A DNA stretch of 62,880 nucleotides from an uncultured Oscillospiraceae bacterium (GTDB lineage Bacteria > Bacillota > Clostridia > Oscillospirales > Oscillospiraceae). Below, piece by piece: positions 1 through 8,216 of the stretch. Location of the stretch: positions 1 to 62,880 of the forward strand of contig CAKTNW010000010.1 in assembly GCA_934589145.1 (NCBI GenBank), read 5' to 3'. Position numbers and translations under genes: made by a program. The notes beneath the pieces are model-generated. The model was not told where the DNA came from. It saw nothing but the letters and a program-made list of their open reading frames with translations, and did not search any database. How positions within the stretch are numbered: the first letter of the stretch is position 1; the number at the start of each line of letters is the position of its first letter.

Positions 1-332
1 TGCTCGAAGCCCAGGAACTTGATGATGCCCTCATACACGTTCTTCTGGAAGCGCAGGCCGCCCTTGTAGGGGCCGATCGCGCCGTTGAACTGGCAGCGCC
101 AGCCGCGGTTGGTGTGCCACTGACCGTTATCGTCGCACCACACAACGCGGAAGGTGAACATACGCTCAGGCTCGACCATGCGGCCCAGCAGATCGACCTT
201 CTCATACTCGGGGTGCTTCTCGATCACAGGCTCCAGAGAGGACAGAACTTCCTCGACGGTCTGGACGAACTCGGGCTCATTGCCGTGCTTGGTCTTGACG
301 TTTTCCAGCACGCTTGCCAGATAAGCATTCAT
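1..332 (-). CDS. gdhA: NADP-type glutamate dehydrogenase, N-terminal part
   Basis: This is the first 110 or so codons of a hexameric glutamate dehydrogenase, which interconverts 2-oxoglutarate plus ammonia and glutamate in the cytosol. The rest lies beyond the left edge. The translation opens MNAYLASVLENVKTKHGNEP and contains the family segments PERMFTFRVVWCDDNG, GWRCQFNGAIGPYKGGLRF and KFLGFE, which belong to the N-terminal substrate-binding domain. The start at 332 is supported by GAGGAGGC a few bases upstream (341-348). The gene is divergent from the phosphoribosyltransferase gene. Confidence 0.95.
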   Translation of the reverse strand, partial: MNAYLASVLENVKTKHGNEPEFVQTVEEVLSSLEPVIEKHPEYEKVDLLGRMVEPERMFTFRVVWCDDNGQWHTNRGWRCQFNGAIGPYKGGLRFQKNVYEGIIKFLGFE

Positions 333-573
333 AATAAATTGCCTCCTCAAAAATTATTCCTCAGTGTTTGGGGAACGTTTGACGGACCCTATTCCATCGC
401 CTTTGATGATAACACGGATTCCGGGATTTCTCAAGAGGAAACGGACGAATTCTCCGGTGAACGATAGTAAAAATTCAAGAGGAAAATTTGTGCAAAATGT
501 CGTTTCATCATTTAAAGTGCAACACGCCCTTGTGTTTTTTACCGTTCAGGGGGTGGTTTTTGCTTATGGCATC
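333..573. other. Divergent intergenic region, gdhA / PRTase
   Basis: This stretch holds the ribosome binding site and presumably the promoter of gdhA on the minus strand. It is more AT-rich than the flanking genes. Open frames crossing it (114-467, 364-600) have no codon structure or start signal that makes them convincing. I do not see a clear -35/-10 pair for gdhA. Confidence 0.5.
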
Positions 574-601
574 TTGACATTTTTCGCCAACACCTTATAA
601 T
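574..601 (+). promoter_or_regulatory. Sigma-A type promoter of the PRTase gene
   Basis: TTGACA at 574-579 and TATAAT at 596-601 are both perfect consensus hexamers with a 16-bp spacer. Transcription would begin about 40 bp before the ATG at 650. Confidence 0.8.
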
Positions 602-649
602 AAGATGTTGGCTGGAAGCCAAGTCGACCGATTCAGGGAAAAGGAGATT

Positions 650-1216
650 ATGACAATGACATATACCATGACCATCGCCGGTTGTAAGCGCGATCTGCCC
701 ATCTGCAAGGTGACGGACGATCTGTATATCGGCGCGTTCATCTGCTTCGGCGACGCCGAGGTCACCGTGGCCGCCGCCGCCGAAATGCTGAAGCGGCTGG
801 AGGGCATCGAATACGACTATCTGTTCACCGCCGAGGCCAAGTCCATCCCCCTCATCCACGAGATGGCACGCCAGAGCGGCGCCAAGAAGTACTTCATCGC
901 CCGGAAGGGCCCCAAGGTCTATATGCCCAACCCCATTTCCGTGGCGGATCAGTCCATCACCACCCTGGCCCAGCAGATGCTGTATCTGGGCAGCGACGAT
1001 GCCGAGATCATCAAGGGCAAGAAGATCGTCATTATGGACGACGTGATCTCCACCGGCGGCAGCCTGAAGGCCATGGAGGCCCTGGTACACAAGGCCGGCG
1101 GCGAGGTGGTGGCCAAGATCGCCGTGCTGGCCGAGGGCGGCGCGGCAGACCGCAAGGACATCATGTTCCTGGAGAAGCTGCCTGTGTTCAACGCCGACGG
1201 CACGGTGAAGGGCTAA
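650..1216 (+). CDS. Phosphoribosyltransferase, adenine/xanthine PRTase-like
   Basis: The 188-residue protein is a type I phosphoribosyltransferase, a family that transfers ribose-5-phosphate from PRPP to a nucleobase in salvage. The PRPP loop VIMDDVISTGGS is at about residues 127-138, and the hydrophobic strand plus acidic pair before the Thr-Gly-Gly is intact. The length fits adenine/xanthine phosphoribosyltransferases, but the hood region that sets base specificity cannot be assigned by eye. The start at 650 follows AAGGAGATT. An upstream in-frame ATG at 605 has no ribosome binding site. It is a single-gene unit with its own promoter and terminator. Confidence 0.85.
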   Translation: MTMTYTMTIAGCKRDLPICKVTDDLYIGAFICFGDAEVTVAAAAEMLKRLEGIEYDYLFTAEAKSIPLIHEMARQSGAKKYFIARKGPKVYMPNPISVADQSITTLAQQMLYLGSDDAEIIKGKKIVIMDDVISTGGSLKAMEALVHKAGGEVVAKIAVLAEGGAADRKDIMFLEKLPVFNADGTVKG

Positions 1217-1233
1217 AAATCATCATACACAGC

Positions 1234-1267
1234 AAAAACCGTCCCGATCAATCGGGGCGGTTTTTTG
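1234..1267 (+). terminator. Rho-independent terminator
   Basis: The arms AACCGTCCCGAT and ATCGGGGCGGTT flank a short CAA loop, with one G-T pair, and are followed by a run of six or more T. It ends the phosphoribosyltransferase unit. Confidence 0.85.
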
Positions 1268-1367
1268 TTTACAGAGAGCGGTACGTCCCCAGACGCCCCG
1301 CCATTTGCCGGATAATGTACGTTGAATGTGCTTAGGGGCGGGGTGTGTACGAAGCGGATACCGAACC

Positions 1368-2273
1368 TTACGCGCCGTGGTAGTAGGTCTTGGCGCAGTA
1401 CTCCCGCTGAATGGTGACGCGGCCCTCGTCGGTGAGCCAGTCCACAAAGTTGGCGAAGTTCCGCTCGATAATGGAGAACTTGAACTCGTTCTTGGTGCGG
1501 ATGCTCTCCCGCTGGCAGAAGGCGGAGATCCACTGGGGGAAGGTCATGCCGTCCGTCAGATCCGCCAGCAGCTCGTCGGCCTTGCGGTGGATGAAATCGC
1601 TGTTGCTGTCCACCAGGGCGTCCAGCGCCGCCTTGTCCGTCACCACCGCCTTATGGGCGATGATATAGGCGGGATAGTCCGTCCGGCGCAGGAACGCCTT
1701 GCTCTGCAGGTCGCGGGCGATGAACATGCTGGTGGGCAGCTTGGCGCTGTCGATCTGCTGCTGATCCAGCAGGCAGTCTCCCACATAGGCCGCGCCGTCC
1801 GGCGTCACCACGCCGATATGACCGGCGCTGTGGCCCGGCAGCTGCAGAATGCCGAACCGGACGCCGCAGAAGTCCAGATATGTATCCTCCGGGCCGATGA
1901 TGACGTCCGCCGTGAAGCACTCCTCCAGGAAGTACTCCCGGCTCTTGCCGTAGGTGAGGGCCACATAGTTGGCCCGGTAGGCGTCGGGGTTCACGGAGAT
2001 GCCCGCCTCAATGATATGGGCGGCGGCCTTGGCGCCATAGCGCTGCTGTAAGTACCGGACGTTGCCGCTGTGGTCAAAGTGGGCGTGGGAGCAGATGACG
2101 CCCAGCAGGCGGAAGCCGTGCTCCTCGATCATGGCGGTCAGCCCGGCGCGGTCCAGCTTTGCATAGCCGGTGTCGATCAGGACGATGTCCCGGTCGTTTA
2201 TCTGATAGACCGGCAGCAGGGCCGTGTTGGCCTCCGCCGCCCAGGTATTTCCCAAAACATGGCGCAGTTCCAT
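1368..2273 (-). CDS. MBL-fold metallohydrolase
   Basis: The 301-residue protein has a metallo-beta-lactamase fold with the dinuclear metal signature HAHFDH at about residue 61, a later His in LPGHSAGHIG and an Asp in YVGDCLLDQ. The family includes glyoxalase II, lactonases and thioesterases; the substrate here is unknown. The C-terminal half contains an alpha-helical extension. The ATG at 2273 has AAAGGA about 10 bp upstream; longer in-frame starts run into the pyrH promoter region. It is convergent with the PRTase gene and divergent from pyrH. Confidence 0.85.
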   Translation of the reverse strand: MELRHVLGNTWAAEANTALLPVYQINDRDIVLIDTGYAKLDRAGLTAMIEEHGFRLLGVICSHAHFDHSGNVRYLQQRYGAKAAAHIIEAGISVNPDAYRANYVALTYGKSREYFLEECFTADVIIGPEDTYLDFCGVRFGILQLPGHSAGHIGVVTPDGAAYVGDCLLDQQQIDSAKLPTSMFIARDLQSKAFLRRTDYPAYIIAHKAVVTDKAALDALVDSNSDFIHRKADELLADLTDGMTFPQWISAFCQRESIRTKNEFKFSIIERNFANFVDWLTDEGRVTIQREYCAKTYYHGA

Positions 2274-2427
2274 GGCGCTCACATCCTTTCTATCCGGCAG
2301 TATACCAGCTTTTCCCCACCGCCGCAACAAAAGAATCCGCATTTTTTTGATTTTCCCTCTATGCAAACGGGGAGAAATAAGGTAAAATAGCAGGGTATGA
2401 TTGAATAATAAAATAGGAGCGTGACAC

Positions 2428-3147
2428 ATGGACGAACCGAAATATAAGCGGGTGCTGCTGAAGATCAGCGGCGAGGCGCTGGCCGGTGACAAGCACTTCG
2501 GCCTGGACTTTCAGGTGATGGGCCGGGTGGCCGACGTGATCAAGGAGTGCGCCGCCATGGGCGTGGAGATCGGCGTGGTCATCGGCGGCGGCAACTTCTG
2601 GCGCGGCGTCAAGAACGGCGAGGGCTATATCGAGCGCTCCCGCGCCGACCACATGGGCATGCTGGCCACCACCATGAACTGCATGGCCATGGCCGACGTG
2701 CTGGAGCAGAAGGGCGTGGACGTGCGGGTGCAGACGGCGCTGGAGATCCGCGCCGTGGCCGAGCCCTACATCCGGGCCCGCGCCATCCGCCATCTGGAGA
2801 AGGGCCGGGTGGTCATCTTCGGCTGCGGCACCGGCAACCCCTATTTCTCCACCGACACCGCCGCGGTGCTGCGGGCCGCCGAGATCGGCGCCGACGTGAT
2901 CCTGCTGGCCAAGAACATCGACGGCGTGTACGACAGCGACCCCGCCAAGAACGCCGACGCGGTGAAGTTCGACGCCATCACCTATGACGAGGTGCTCAAG
3001 CGCCATCTGGCCGTGATGGATTCCACCGCCACCAGCATGTCCATGGATAACCACATCCCGGTGCTGGTGTTCGCCCTGAAGGACCCCTACAACATCGTCC
3101 GCGCCGTGCGCGGTGAAAAAATTGGAACGATCGTCAAGGAGGATTGA
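2428..3147 (+). CDS. pyrH: UMP kinase
   Basis: UMP kinase makes UDP from UMP and ATP in pyrimidine nucleotide synthesis. The 239-residue protein has the amino-acid-kinase family motifs: KISGEAL near the N-terminus, the glycine loop IGGGNFWRG at about residue 52, [12 protein letters not shown], and the C-terminal segment [12 protein letters not shown] typical of bacterial hexameric enzymes. The ribosome binding site is TAGGAG. Its stop lies 5 bp before the frr start, so the two are probably co-translated. In many Firmicutes rpsB and tsf precede pyrH; here they do not. Confidence 0.97.
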   Translation: MDEPKYKRVLLKISGEALAGDKHFGLDFQVMGRVADVIKECAAMGVEIGVVIGGGNFWRGVKNGEGYIERSRADHMGMLATTMNCMAMADVLEQKGVDVRVQTALEIRAVAEPYIRARAIRHLEKGRVVIFGCGTGNPYFSTDTAAVLRAAEIGADVILLAKNIDGVYDSDPAKNADAVKFDAITYDEVLKRHLAVMDSTATSMSMDNHIPVLVFALKDPYNIVRAVRGEKIGTIVKED

Positions 3148-3152
3148 AAGAA

Positions 3153-3710
3153 ATGTTGAAGGATGAATACAAAGTCTACGAGGACAAAATGAAGAAGAGC
3201 ATCGAGTCCGTGGCCAACGATTTTGCCGCCGTCCGCGCCGGCCGGGCCAACGCCTCTGTGCTGAACCGCATCAATGTGGATTACTACGGAACCCCCACCC
3301 CCATCCAGCAGATCGCGTCCGTGGGCTCCCCCGATCCCCGCACGCTGCTGATTACCCCCTGGGACGCCAGCGCCCTGAAGGCCATTGAAAAGGCCATCCA
3401 GGAGTCCGACCTGGGCATCAATCCCCAGAACGACGGCAAGTCCATCCGCCTGGCCTTCCCCCAGCTGACGGAGGAGCGCCGTAAGGATCTGGTCAAGCAG
3501 ATCCGCAAGTATACCGAGGGCGGCAAGGTTGCCGTGCGCAACATCCGCCGGGACGCCATGGAGTATTTCAAGAAGCAGCAGAAGGCCTCGGAGATCACCG
3601 AGGACGAGCTGAAGCTGGCTGAGAAGGACCTGCAGAAAATGACCGACGACAGCTGCAAGGAGCTGGACAAGCTGCTGGAAAACAAGGAAAAGGAACTGAT
3701 GTCCGTCTGA
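3153..3710 (+). CDS. frr: Ribosome recycling factor
   Basis: RRF, together with EF-G, splits the post-termination ribosome. The protein is 185 residues, the standard length, with the family segments RAGRANASVLN, DYYGTPTPI, QIASVGSPDPRTLLITPWD and VRNIRRDA. I chose the ATG at 3153 because AAGGAGG at 3136-3142 lies 10 bp upstream. The in-frame TTG at 3144 would have no spacing and would add three residues. Its stop overlaps the uppS start by one base. Confidence 0.97.
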   Translation: MLKDEYKVYEDKMKKSIESVANDFAAVRAGRANASVLNRINVDYYGTPTPIQQIASVGSPDPRTLLITPWDASALKAIEKAIQESDLGINPQNDGKSIRLAFPQLTEERRKDLVKQIRKYTEGGKVAVRNIRRDAMEYFKKQQKASEITEDELKLAEKDLQKMTDDSCKELDKLLENKEKELMSV

Positions 3711-4441
3711 TGGGCCTGTTCCAGAAGAAGCATGCAACGGCGGGACAGGTGGACATGGGCCGCCTGCCCCGCCACATCGCTATTATTATGGACGGCAACG
3801 GTCGTTGGGCAAAGAAGCGGGGGCTTCCGCGCACTGCCGGCCATAAAGTAGGCGCAGAGGTATTCCGGGATATCGCCACCTATTGTCAGGAGCTGGGTGT
3901 CCAGTACCTGACGGTATATGCCTTTTCTACCGAGAACTGGAAGCGTCCCAAGGACGAGGTGGACACCCTGATGAGCCTGCTGGAGCAGTATTTGCAGGAG
4001 GCCATCGACACCATGGAGCGGGATCACATCCGGCTGAAGATCCTGGGCGACACAACGGCGCTTTCCCCCAAGCTGCAGCAGATGATCGCTGAGACCAACG
4101 CCATCTCCACCCACTATCAGGGGTTTCAGGCCAACATCTGCCTGAACTACGGCGGCCGGGCCGAGATTTTGCGGGCCGCCCGCCTGTGCGCCGAGAGCGG
4201 CGAGGAGTGGACGGAGGAGAACTTCGGCAAGCACCTGTGGTCGGCGGGCATCCCCGACCCGGAGCTGATCATCCGCCCCAGCGGCGAGCTGCGGCTGAGC
4301 AATTTCCTGCTGTGGCAGTGCGCGTACAGTGAGTTCTATTTCTGCGACACCCTATGGCCGGATTTCAAGCGCCGGGATCTGGATCTGGCGATCATTGATT
4401 TCCAGGGCCGGGATCGACGTTTTGGCGGCGTGAAGGCGTAA
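3710..4441 (+). CDS. uppS: Undecaprenyl diphosphate synthase (isoprenyl transferase)
   Basis: This cis-prenyltransferase builds the C55 lipid carrier for peptidoglycan and teichoic acid from farnesyl and isopentenyl diphosphates. The 243-residue protein contains the catalytic HIAIIMDGNGRWAKKRG region with its essential Asp at about residue 28, then FSTENWKRP, and the C-terminal RPSGELRLSNFLLWQ. The start codon overlaps the frr stop (TGATG), implying translational coupling. The product feeds the same membrane pathway as cdsA, dxr and ispG downstream. Confidence 0.97.
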   Translation: MGLFQKKHATAGQVDMGRLPRHIAIIMDGNGRWAKKRGLPRTAGHKVGAEVFRDIATYCQELGVQYLTVYAFSTENWKRPKDEVDTLMSLLEQYLQEAIDTMERDHIRLKILGDTTALSPKLQQMIAETNAISTHYQGFQANICLNYGGRAEILRAARLCAESGEEWTEENFGKHLWSAGIPDPELIIRPSGELRLSNFLLWQCAYSEFYFCDTLWPDFKRRDLDLAIIDFQGRDRRFGGVKA

Positions 4442-4469
4442 AGATTTCGGCGGCCATCGTCAAACACCT

Positions 4470-5043
4470 CGTAGGGCGGCCTGCCCTCAGGCCGCCGACC
4501 GATAATGCGATGCAGCATCGTTGGTTGCTTCGTAGGGGGCGATGCCCACATCGCCCCGCCGTACAACGCAAATGCCATCGTAAATTGTGCGGGCCGATGT
4601 GGGCATCGGCCCCTACGGAAGGTTTATCGAACCCGGTGTGTTTGCCGGGCGGCGGCATGTAGTCATGCCGCCCTACGAAACGATCACCGGTAACCCATGC
4701 GTAGGGCGACATGACCGGTAAACACCTGTAGGGCGGGGTGACCCTGTTGCGGTACCCAAAATTCCGCTGCGGCATTTAAGCCGCCGAAATTTTGACCGCG
4801 GCCACTCGCTCACCTCGCTGTATCTGCCACTGGCAGCGCTCGGATCGCTCCCCACACCCCGCCGCCGATAATGCGATGCAGCATCGTTAGACGCTTCGTA
4901 GGGGGCGATGCCTACATCGCCCCGTGCGGCGAACGATGGCATTTCCGGTAAACGGCGGGCCGTCGAGGACGCCGGCCCCTACGGAACGTCTATCGAACCC
5001 GATGCGTTTGCCGGAAGGGCGGACAGAGTCGTCCGCCCCTACG
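4470..5043. repeat. Modular palindromic repeat cluster A
   Basis: The 660-bp gap between uppS and cdsA is almost entirely made of palindromic units bounded by CGTAGGG or its inverse CCCTACG. Readable cores include GGCGATGCCCACATCGCC, GCCGATGTGGGCATCGGC, GCGGCATGTAGTCATGCCGC and GCGGACAGAGTCGTCCGC. One unit (about 4732-4855) has a long insert of about 115 bp in its loop. I see no gene in the gap. Confidence 0.9.
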
Positions 5044-5104
5044 AAATTCTATCGTACCTGGTGCGTATTCCCTTTTTCTAACCCTTACATAACAAGGAGC
5101 AACT

Positions 5105-5941
5105 ATGTTACAGAGAATTCTCGTAGCGGTGGTGGGTATCCCGCTGCTGCTGTTTGTTCTGATCATCGCGCCGGACTGGGCTACGGCGGCGCTTCTGTGC
5201 GCGCTGTGCGCCGTGGGCGCCCATGAGCTGCTGGCGGCGGCCTGCCGCAAGGAGCTGTGCCGCCGGTGGTGGGGCCTGAGCGCCATCATGGGCGTGACGG
5301 TGGTGCTGCGCACCTATCTGGCCGGGATCGGCCAGGCGGGCGCGGCGGCGCTGATGACCTGGCTGCTGGCGGCGTGGCTGGTGCTGCTGTTCGTCAGCGT
5401 GGTGGTGGAATACGGCACGGAGCGGGCGCTGGCCTTCCGGGACGTGTGCGCCATCCTGGTGGCGGGCGTGGCCATCCCCATGGCCTTCCAGTGCCTGATG
5501 GCGCTGCGGCTGCTGGAGCACGGCGGCGGTCTGGTGATGATCCCGCTGGTGGCGGCCTTCTGCTCCGACTCGGCGGCGCTGTTCGCCGGGATGGCGCTGG
5601 GCAAGCACAAGCTGGCCCCTGCCGTCAGCCCCAAGAAAACCGTGGAGGGCTCCGTGGGCGGCCTGCTGGGCGGTATGCTGGGCATGGTCATCTTCCGCAT
5701 CATCTTCTTCCTGGTGACGGAGGTGCAGCTCAACATCGCCTGGTGCCTGCTGCTGGGCCTGGTGGGCGCGGTGATGGGCCAGTTGGGCGATCTGAGCTTC
5801 TCCGCCATCAAGCGGGAGTGCGGCGTGAAGGACTACGGCCGCCTGCTGCCGGGTCACGGCGGCGTGCTGGATCGCTTTGACAGCGTGATCTTCGCCTCGC
5901 CCATCGTGTGGCTGATCATCAAGAGCATTACCTTGTACTAA
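5105..5941 (+). CDS. cdsA: Phosphatidate cytidylyltransferase
   Basis: CdsA makes CDP-diacylglycerol from CTP and phosphatidate, the branch point of phospholipid synthesis. The 278-residue protein is a polytopic membrane protein with about eight hydrophobic segments. The family signature near the C-terminus, SAIKRECGVKDYGRLLPGHG followed by GVLDRFDS, has the conserved Lys-Arg and the Asp of LDRFDS. SPKKTVEGSVGGLLGG is also typical. The start follows AAGGAG. The gene begins the cdsA-dxr-rseP-ispG block, with 24 bp to dxr. Confidence 0.97.
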   Translation: MLQRILVAVVGIPLLLFVLIIAPDWATAALLCALCAVGAHELLAAACRKELCRRWWGLSAIMGVTVVLRTYLAGIGQAGAAALMTWLLAAWLVLLFVSVVVEYGTERALAFRDVCAILVAGVAIPMAFQCLMALRLLEHGGGLVMIPLVAAFCSDSAALFAGMALGKHKLAPAVSPKKTVEGSVGGLLGGMLGMVIFRIIFFLVTEVQLNIAWCLLLGLVGAVMGQLGDLSFSAIKRECGVKDYGRLLPGHGGVLDRFDSVIFASPIVWLIIKSITLY

Positions 5942-5965
5942 GACCCTGTATCGAGGAAGCATATC

Positions 5966-7117
5966 ATGACGAAAACCATTGCCCTGTTGGGCAGCACCGG
6001 GTCTATCGGGCGGCAGACGCTGGAGGTAGTCCGGGAATTGAAGCTGCGGGTGGCCGCGCTGGCCGCCGGAAGCAGCGTGGACATGCTGGAGGCGCAGGCG
6101 CGGGAGTTCCACCCGCGCCTTGCGGTGCTTTATGACGCCGCCGCGGCGGAGGTGCTGCGGCAGCGGCTGAGCGATACGGACATTGAAGTGCTGTCGGGGC
6201 CCGAGGGCCTTCTGGCGGCGGCACAGGCCCAGGAGGCCGACACGGTGGTGACCGCCGTGGTGGGCAGCGTGGGGCTGGAGCCCACGCTGGCAGCCATCCG
6301 GCTGGGGCGGCGCATCGCCCTGGCCAACAAGGAGACGCTGGTGTGCGCCGGTGAGCTGGTGATGGCCGAGGCGGCGGCATACGGCGCGGACATCGTGCCG
6401 GTGGACAGTGAGCACTCCGCCATCTTCCAGTGCCTGCAGGGCTGCGGCGACCGGAGTGAAATTCGGCGGCTGATCCTCACCTGCTCCGGCGGGCCGTTCT
6501 TCGGAAAGCGCTATGAGGAGCTGGAGGGCATGACCCCCGCCGACGCGCTGAAGCATCCCAACTGGAGCATGGGCGCCAAGATCACCATCGACTCGGCCAC
6601 GCTGATGAACAAGGGACTGGAGGTCATCGAGGCCATGCGGCTGTACGGCCTGCCCCTCTCTCAGGTGGAGGCGGTGGTGCATCGCCAGAGCGTCATCCAC
6701 TCGCTGGTGGAGTTTCGGGACGGGGCCATGCTGGCCCAGCTGGGCACGCCGGACATGAAGCTGCCCATCCGCTACGCCATGACGTGGCCGCGGCGGGCGG
6801 TATCGCCGGAGAAGCCCCTTGATCTGCTCTCCTGCGGGGCGCTGACCTTCGCGCCCATCGACCAGGACGCCTTCCGGTGCTTCGCCATTGCCCGGCAGTG
6901 CGCCAAAGAGGGCGGCACCGCCTGCGCCATCATGAACGCCGCCAACGAAGAGGCGGTGTGGGCGTTTCTGCGGGGAGAGAACTCCTTCAACGGCATCCAC
7001 CGCACGGTGGATGCGGCGCTGGATCGCGTGGCGGTGAAATACCGGCCAAGCCTTGCGGATATACTGGAAGCAGACCGTCTGGCCCGGGAAGCGGCGCGGG
7101 CGGTACTGTCACGATAA
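5966..7117 (+). CDS. dxr: 1-deoxy-D-xylulose 5-phosphate reductoisomerase
   Basis: DXR converts DXP to 2-C-methyl-D-erythritol 4-phosphate using NADPH, the first committed step of the MEP isoprenoid route. The 383-residue protein has the N-terminal dinucleotide loop LLGSTGSIGRQT, the metal-binding segment VDSEHSAIFQC, the SGGPFFG loop, and HPNWSMGAKITIDSATLMNKG in the catalytic domain. It lies 14 bp before rseP. Together with ispG it shows that isoprenoids are made by the MEP pathway. Confidence 0.98.
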   Translation: MTKTIALLGSTGSIGRQTLEVVRELKLRVAALAAGSSVDMLEAQAREFHPRLAVLYDAAAAEVLRQRLSDTDIEVLSGPEGLLAAAQAQEADTVVTAVVGSVGLEPTLAAIRLGRRIALANKETLVCAGELVMAEAAAYGADIVPVDSEHSAIFQCLQGCGDRSEIRRLILTCSGGPFFGKRYEELEGMTPADALKHPNWSMGAKITIDSATLMNKGLEVIEAMRLYGLPLSQVEAVVHRQSVIHSLVEFRDGAMLAQLGTPDMKLPIRYAMTWPRRAVSPEKPLDLLSCGALTFAPIDQDAFRCFAIARQCAKEGGTACAIMNAANEEAVWAFLRGENSFNGIHRTVDAALDRVAVKYRPSLADILEADRLAREAARAVLSR

Positions 7118-7131
7118 AGGAACGGTAAGCT

Positions 7132-8202
7132 ATGACGACCATTTTGTATATTCTGGTGGCCATCCTCATCTTCGGCGTTCTCATCGCCGTCCATGAGCTG
7201 GGTCACTTTCTGGCGGCCAAGGCCTGCGGCGTGACCGTCAACGAGTTCTCCATCGGCATGGGGCCCGCGTTGTGGAAAAAGCAGAAGGGCGAGACGCTGT
7301 ACGCCCTGCGGGCCATCCCCTGCGGCGGCTTCTGCGCCATGGAGGGCGAGGACGAGGACTCCGACGATCCCCACGCCCTGTACCGGCAGGGGTTCTGGGC
7401 CAAGCTGGTGATCTTCGCCGCCGGTGCCTTCATGAACTTCGTCACGGGACTGGTGATCCTGCTGATCCTGTACAGCGGGGCCAAGGCCTTCTACGATCCC
7501 ACCATCACCGCCTTTGCCGACGGCTGCCCGCTGGAAGCGGAAAACGGTTTACAGGTGGGCGACACGCTGCTGTCCATCGACGGTGAGCGGGTGTATATGT
7601 ACTCCGACGTGGGGCTGCTGCTGGGGCTGAACCAGGACGGCACCTTCGACCTGGTGGTGCGCCGGAACGGGGAGAAGGTCACGCTGACGGACTTCCCCAT
7701 GGAAAAGGCGGAATATCTGGATCAGAACGGCCAGCCCTACACCGGCTACGGCCTGCTGTTCGGCGTGAAGGAGGCCACGGTGGGCGACCGGCTGGCCAAT
7801 AGCTGGAACAACGCCCTGGACTTCGTGCGGCTGGTGCGGCTGAGCCTGAAGATGCTGGTGACCGGCCAGGCGGGGCTCCGGGATCTCAGCGGCCCGGTGG
7901 GCATCGTGTCCACCATGACGGAGGTGGGCCAGTCTTCGGCCAATGTGGCGGCGGCCATCGAGAACATCGCCTATCTTGCGGCGCTGATCGCCGTGAACCT
8001 GGCGGTGATGAACCTGCTGCCCCTGCCGGCGCTGGACGGCGGCAAGATCTTCTTCATGGTGGTGAACGCCGTCTCCATGGCGCTCATCAAGAAGCAGATC
8101 CCCCTGAAATACGAGAACTATATCCACTTCGCGGGACTGGTGCTGCTGCTGGCGCTGATGGCGCTGGTGACCTTCAGCGACGTGTGGAAGCTGTTTACCT
8201 GA
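7132..8202 (+). CDS. rseP: RIP zinc metalloprotease (site-2 protease, M50B)
   Basis: This is an intramembrane protease that typically cleaves membrane-anchored anti-sigma factors and signal peptides. The zinc motif HELGH is at residues 21-25 in the first membrane helix. A PDZ domain follows at roughly residues 115-200 (GLQVGDTLLSIDGERV). The second active-site motif LPLPALDGGK is near residue 300, with a final membrane helix after it. At 356 residues it has a single PDZ domain, as usual in Clostridia. RBS is AAAGGAACGG. Confidence 0.95.
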   Translation: MTTILYILVAILIFGVLIAVHELGHFLAAKACGVTVNEFSIGMGPALWKKQKGETLYALRAIPCGGFCAMEGEDEDSDDPHALYRQGFWAKLVIFAAGAFMNFVTGLVILLILYSGAKAFYDPTITAFADGCPLEAENGLQVGDTLLSIDGERVYMYSDVGLLLGLNQDGTFDLVVRRNGEKVTLTDFPMEKAEYLDQNGQPYTGYGLLFGVKEATVGDRLANSWNNALDFVRLVRLSLKMLVTGQAGLRDLSGPVGIVSTMTEVGQSSANVAAAIENIAYLAALIAVNLAVMNLLPLPALDGGKIFFMVVNAVSMALIKKQIPLKYENYIHFAGLVLLLALMALVTFSDVWKLFT

Positions 8203-8216
8203 GAGAGGGCGAGGCT

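Noticed and set aside
4470..5043. Possible CRISPR array
   Set aside because: Units are palindromic, vary in core sequence and orientation and have irregular spacing; there are no constant repeats with unique spacers and no cas genes.
4392..5313. Small open frames across the repeat clusters, with peptides such as VGADAHIGP
   Set aside because: They are translations of the palindromic repeat units, present in all frames and in all clusters, with no start signals.
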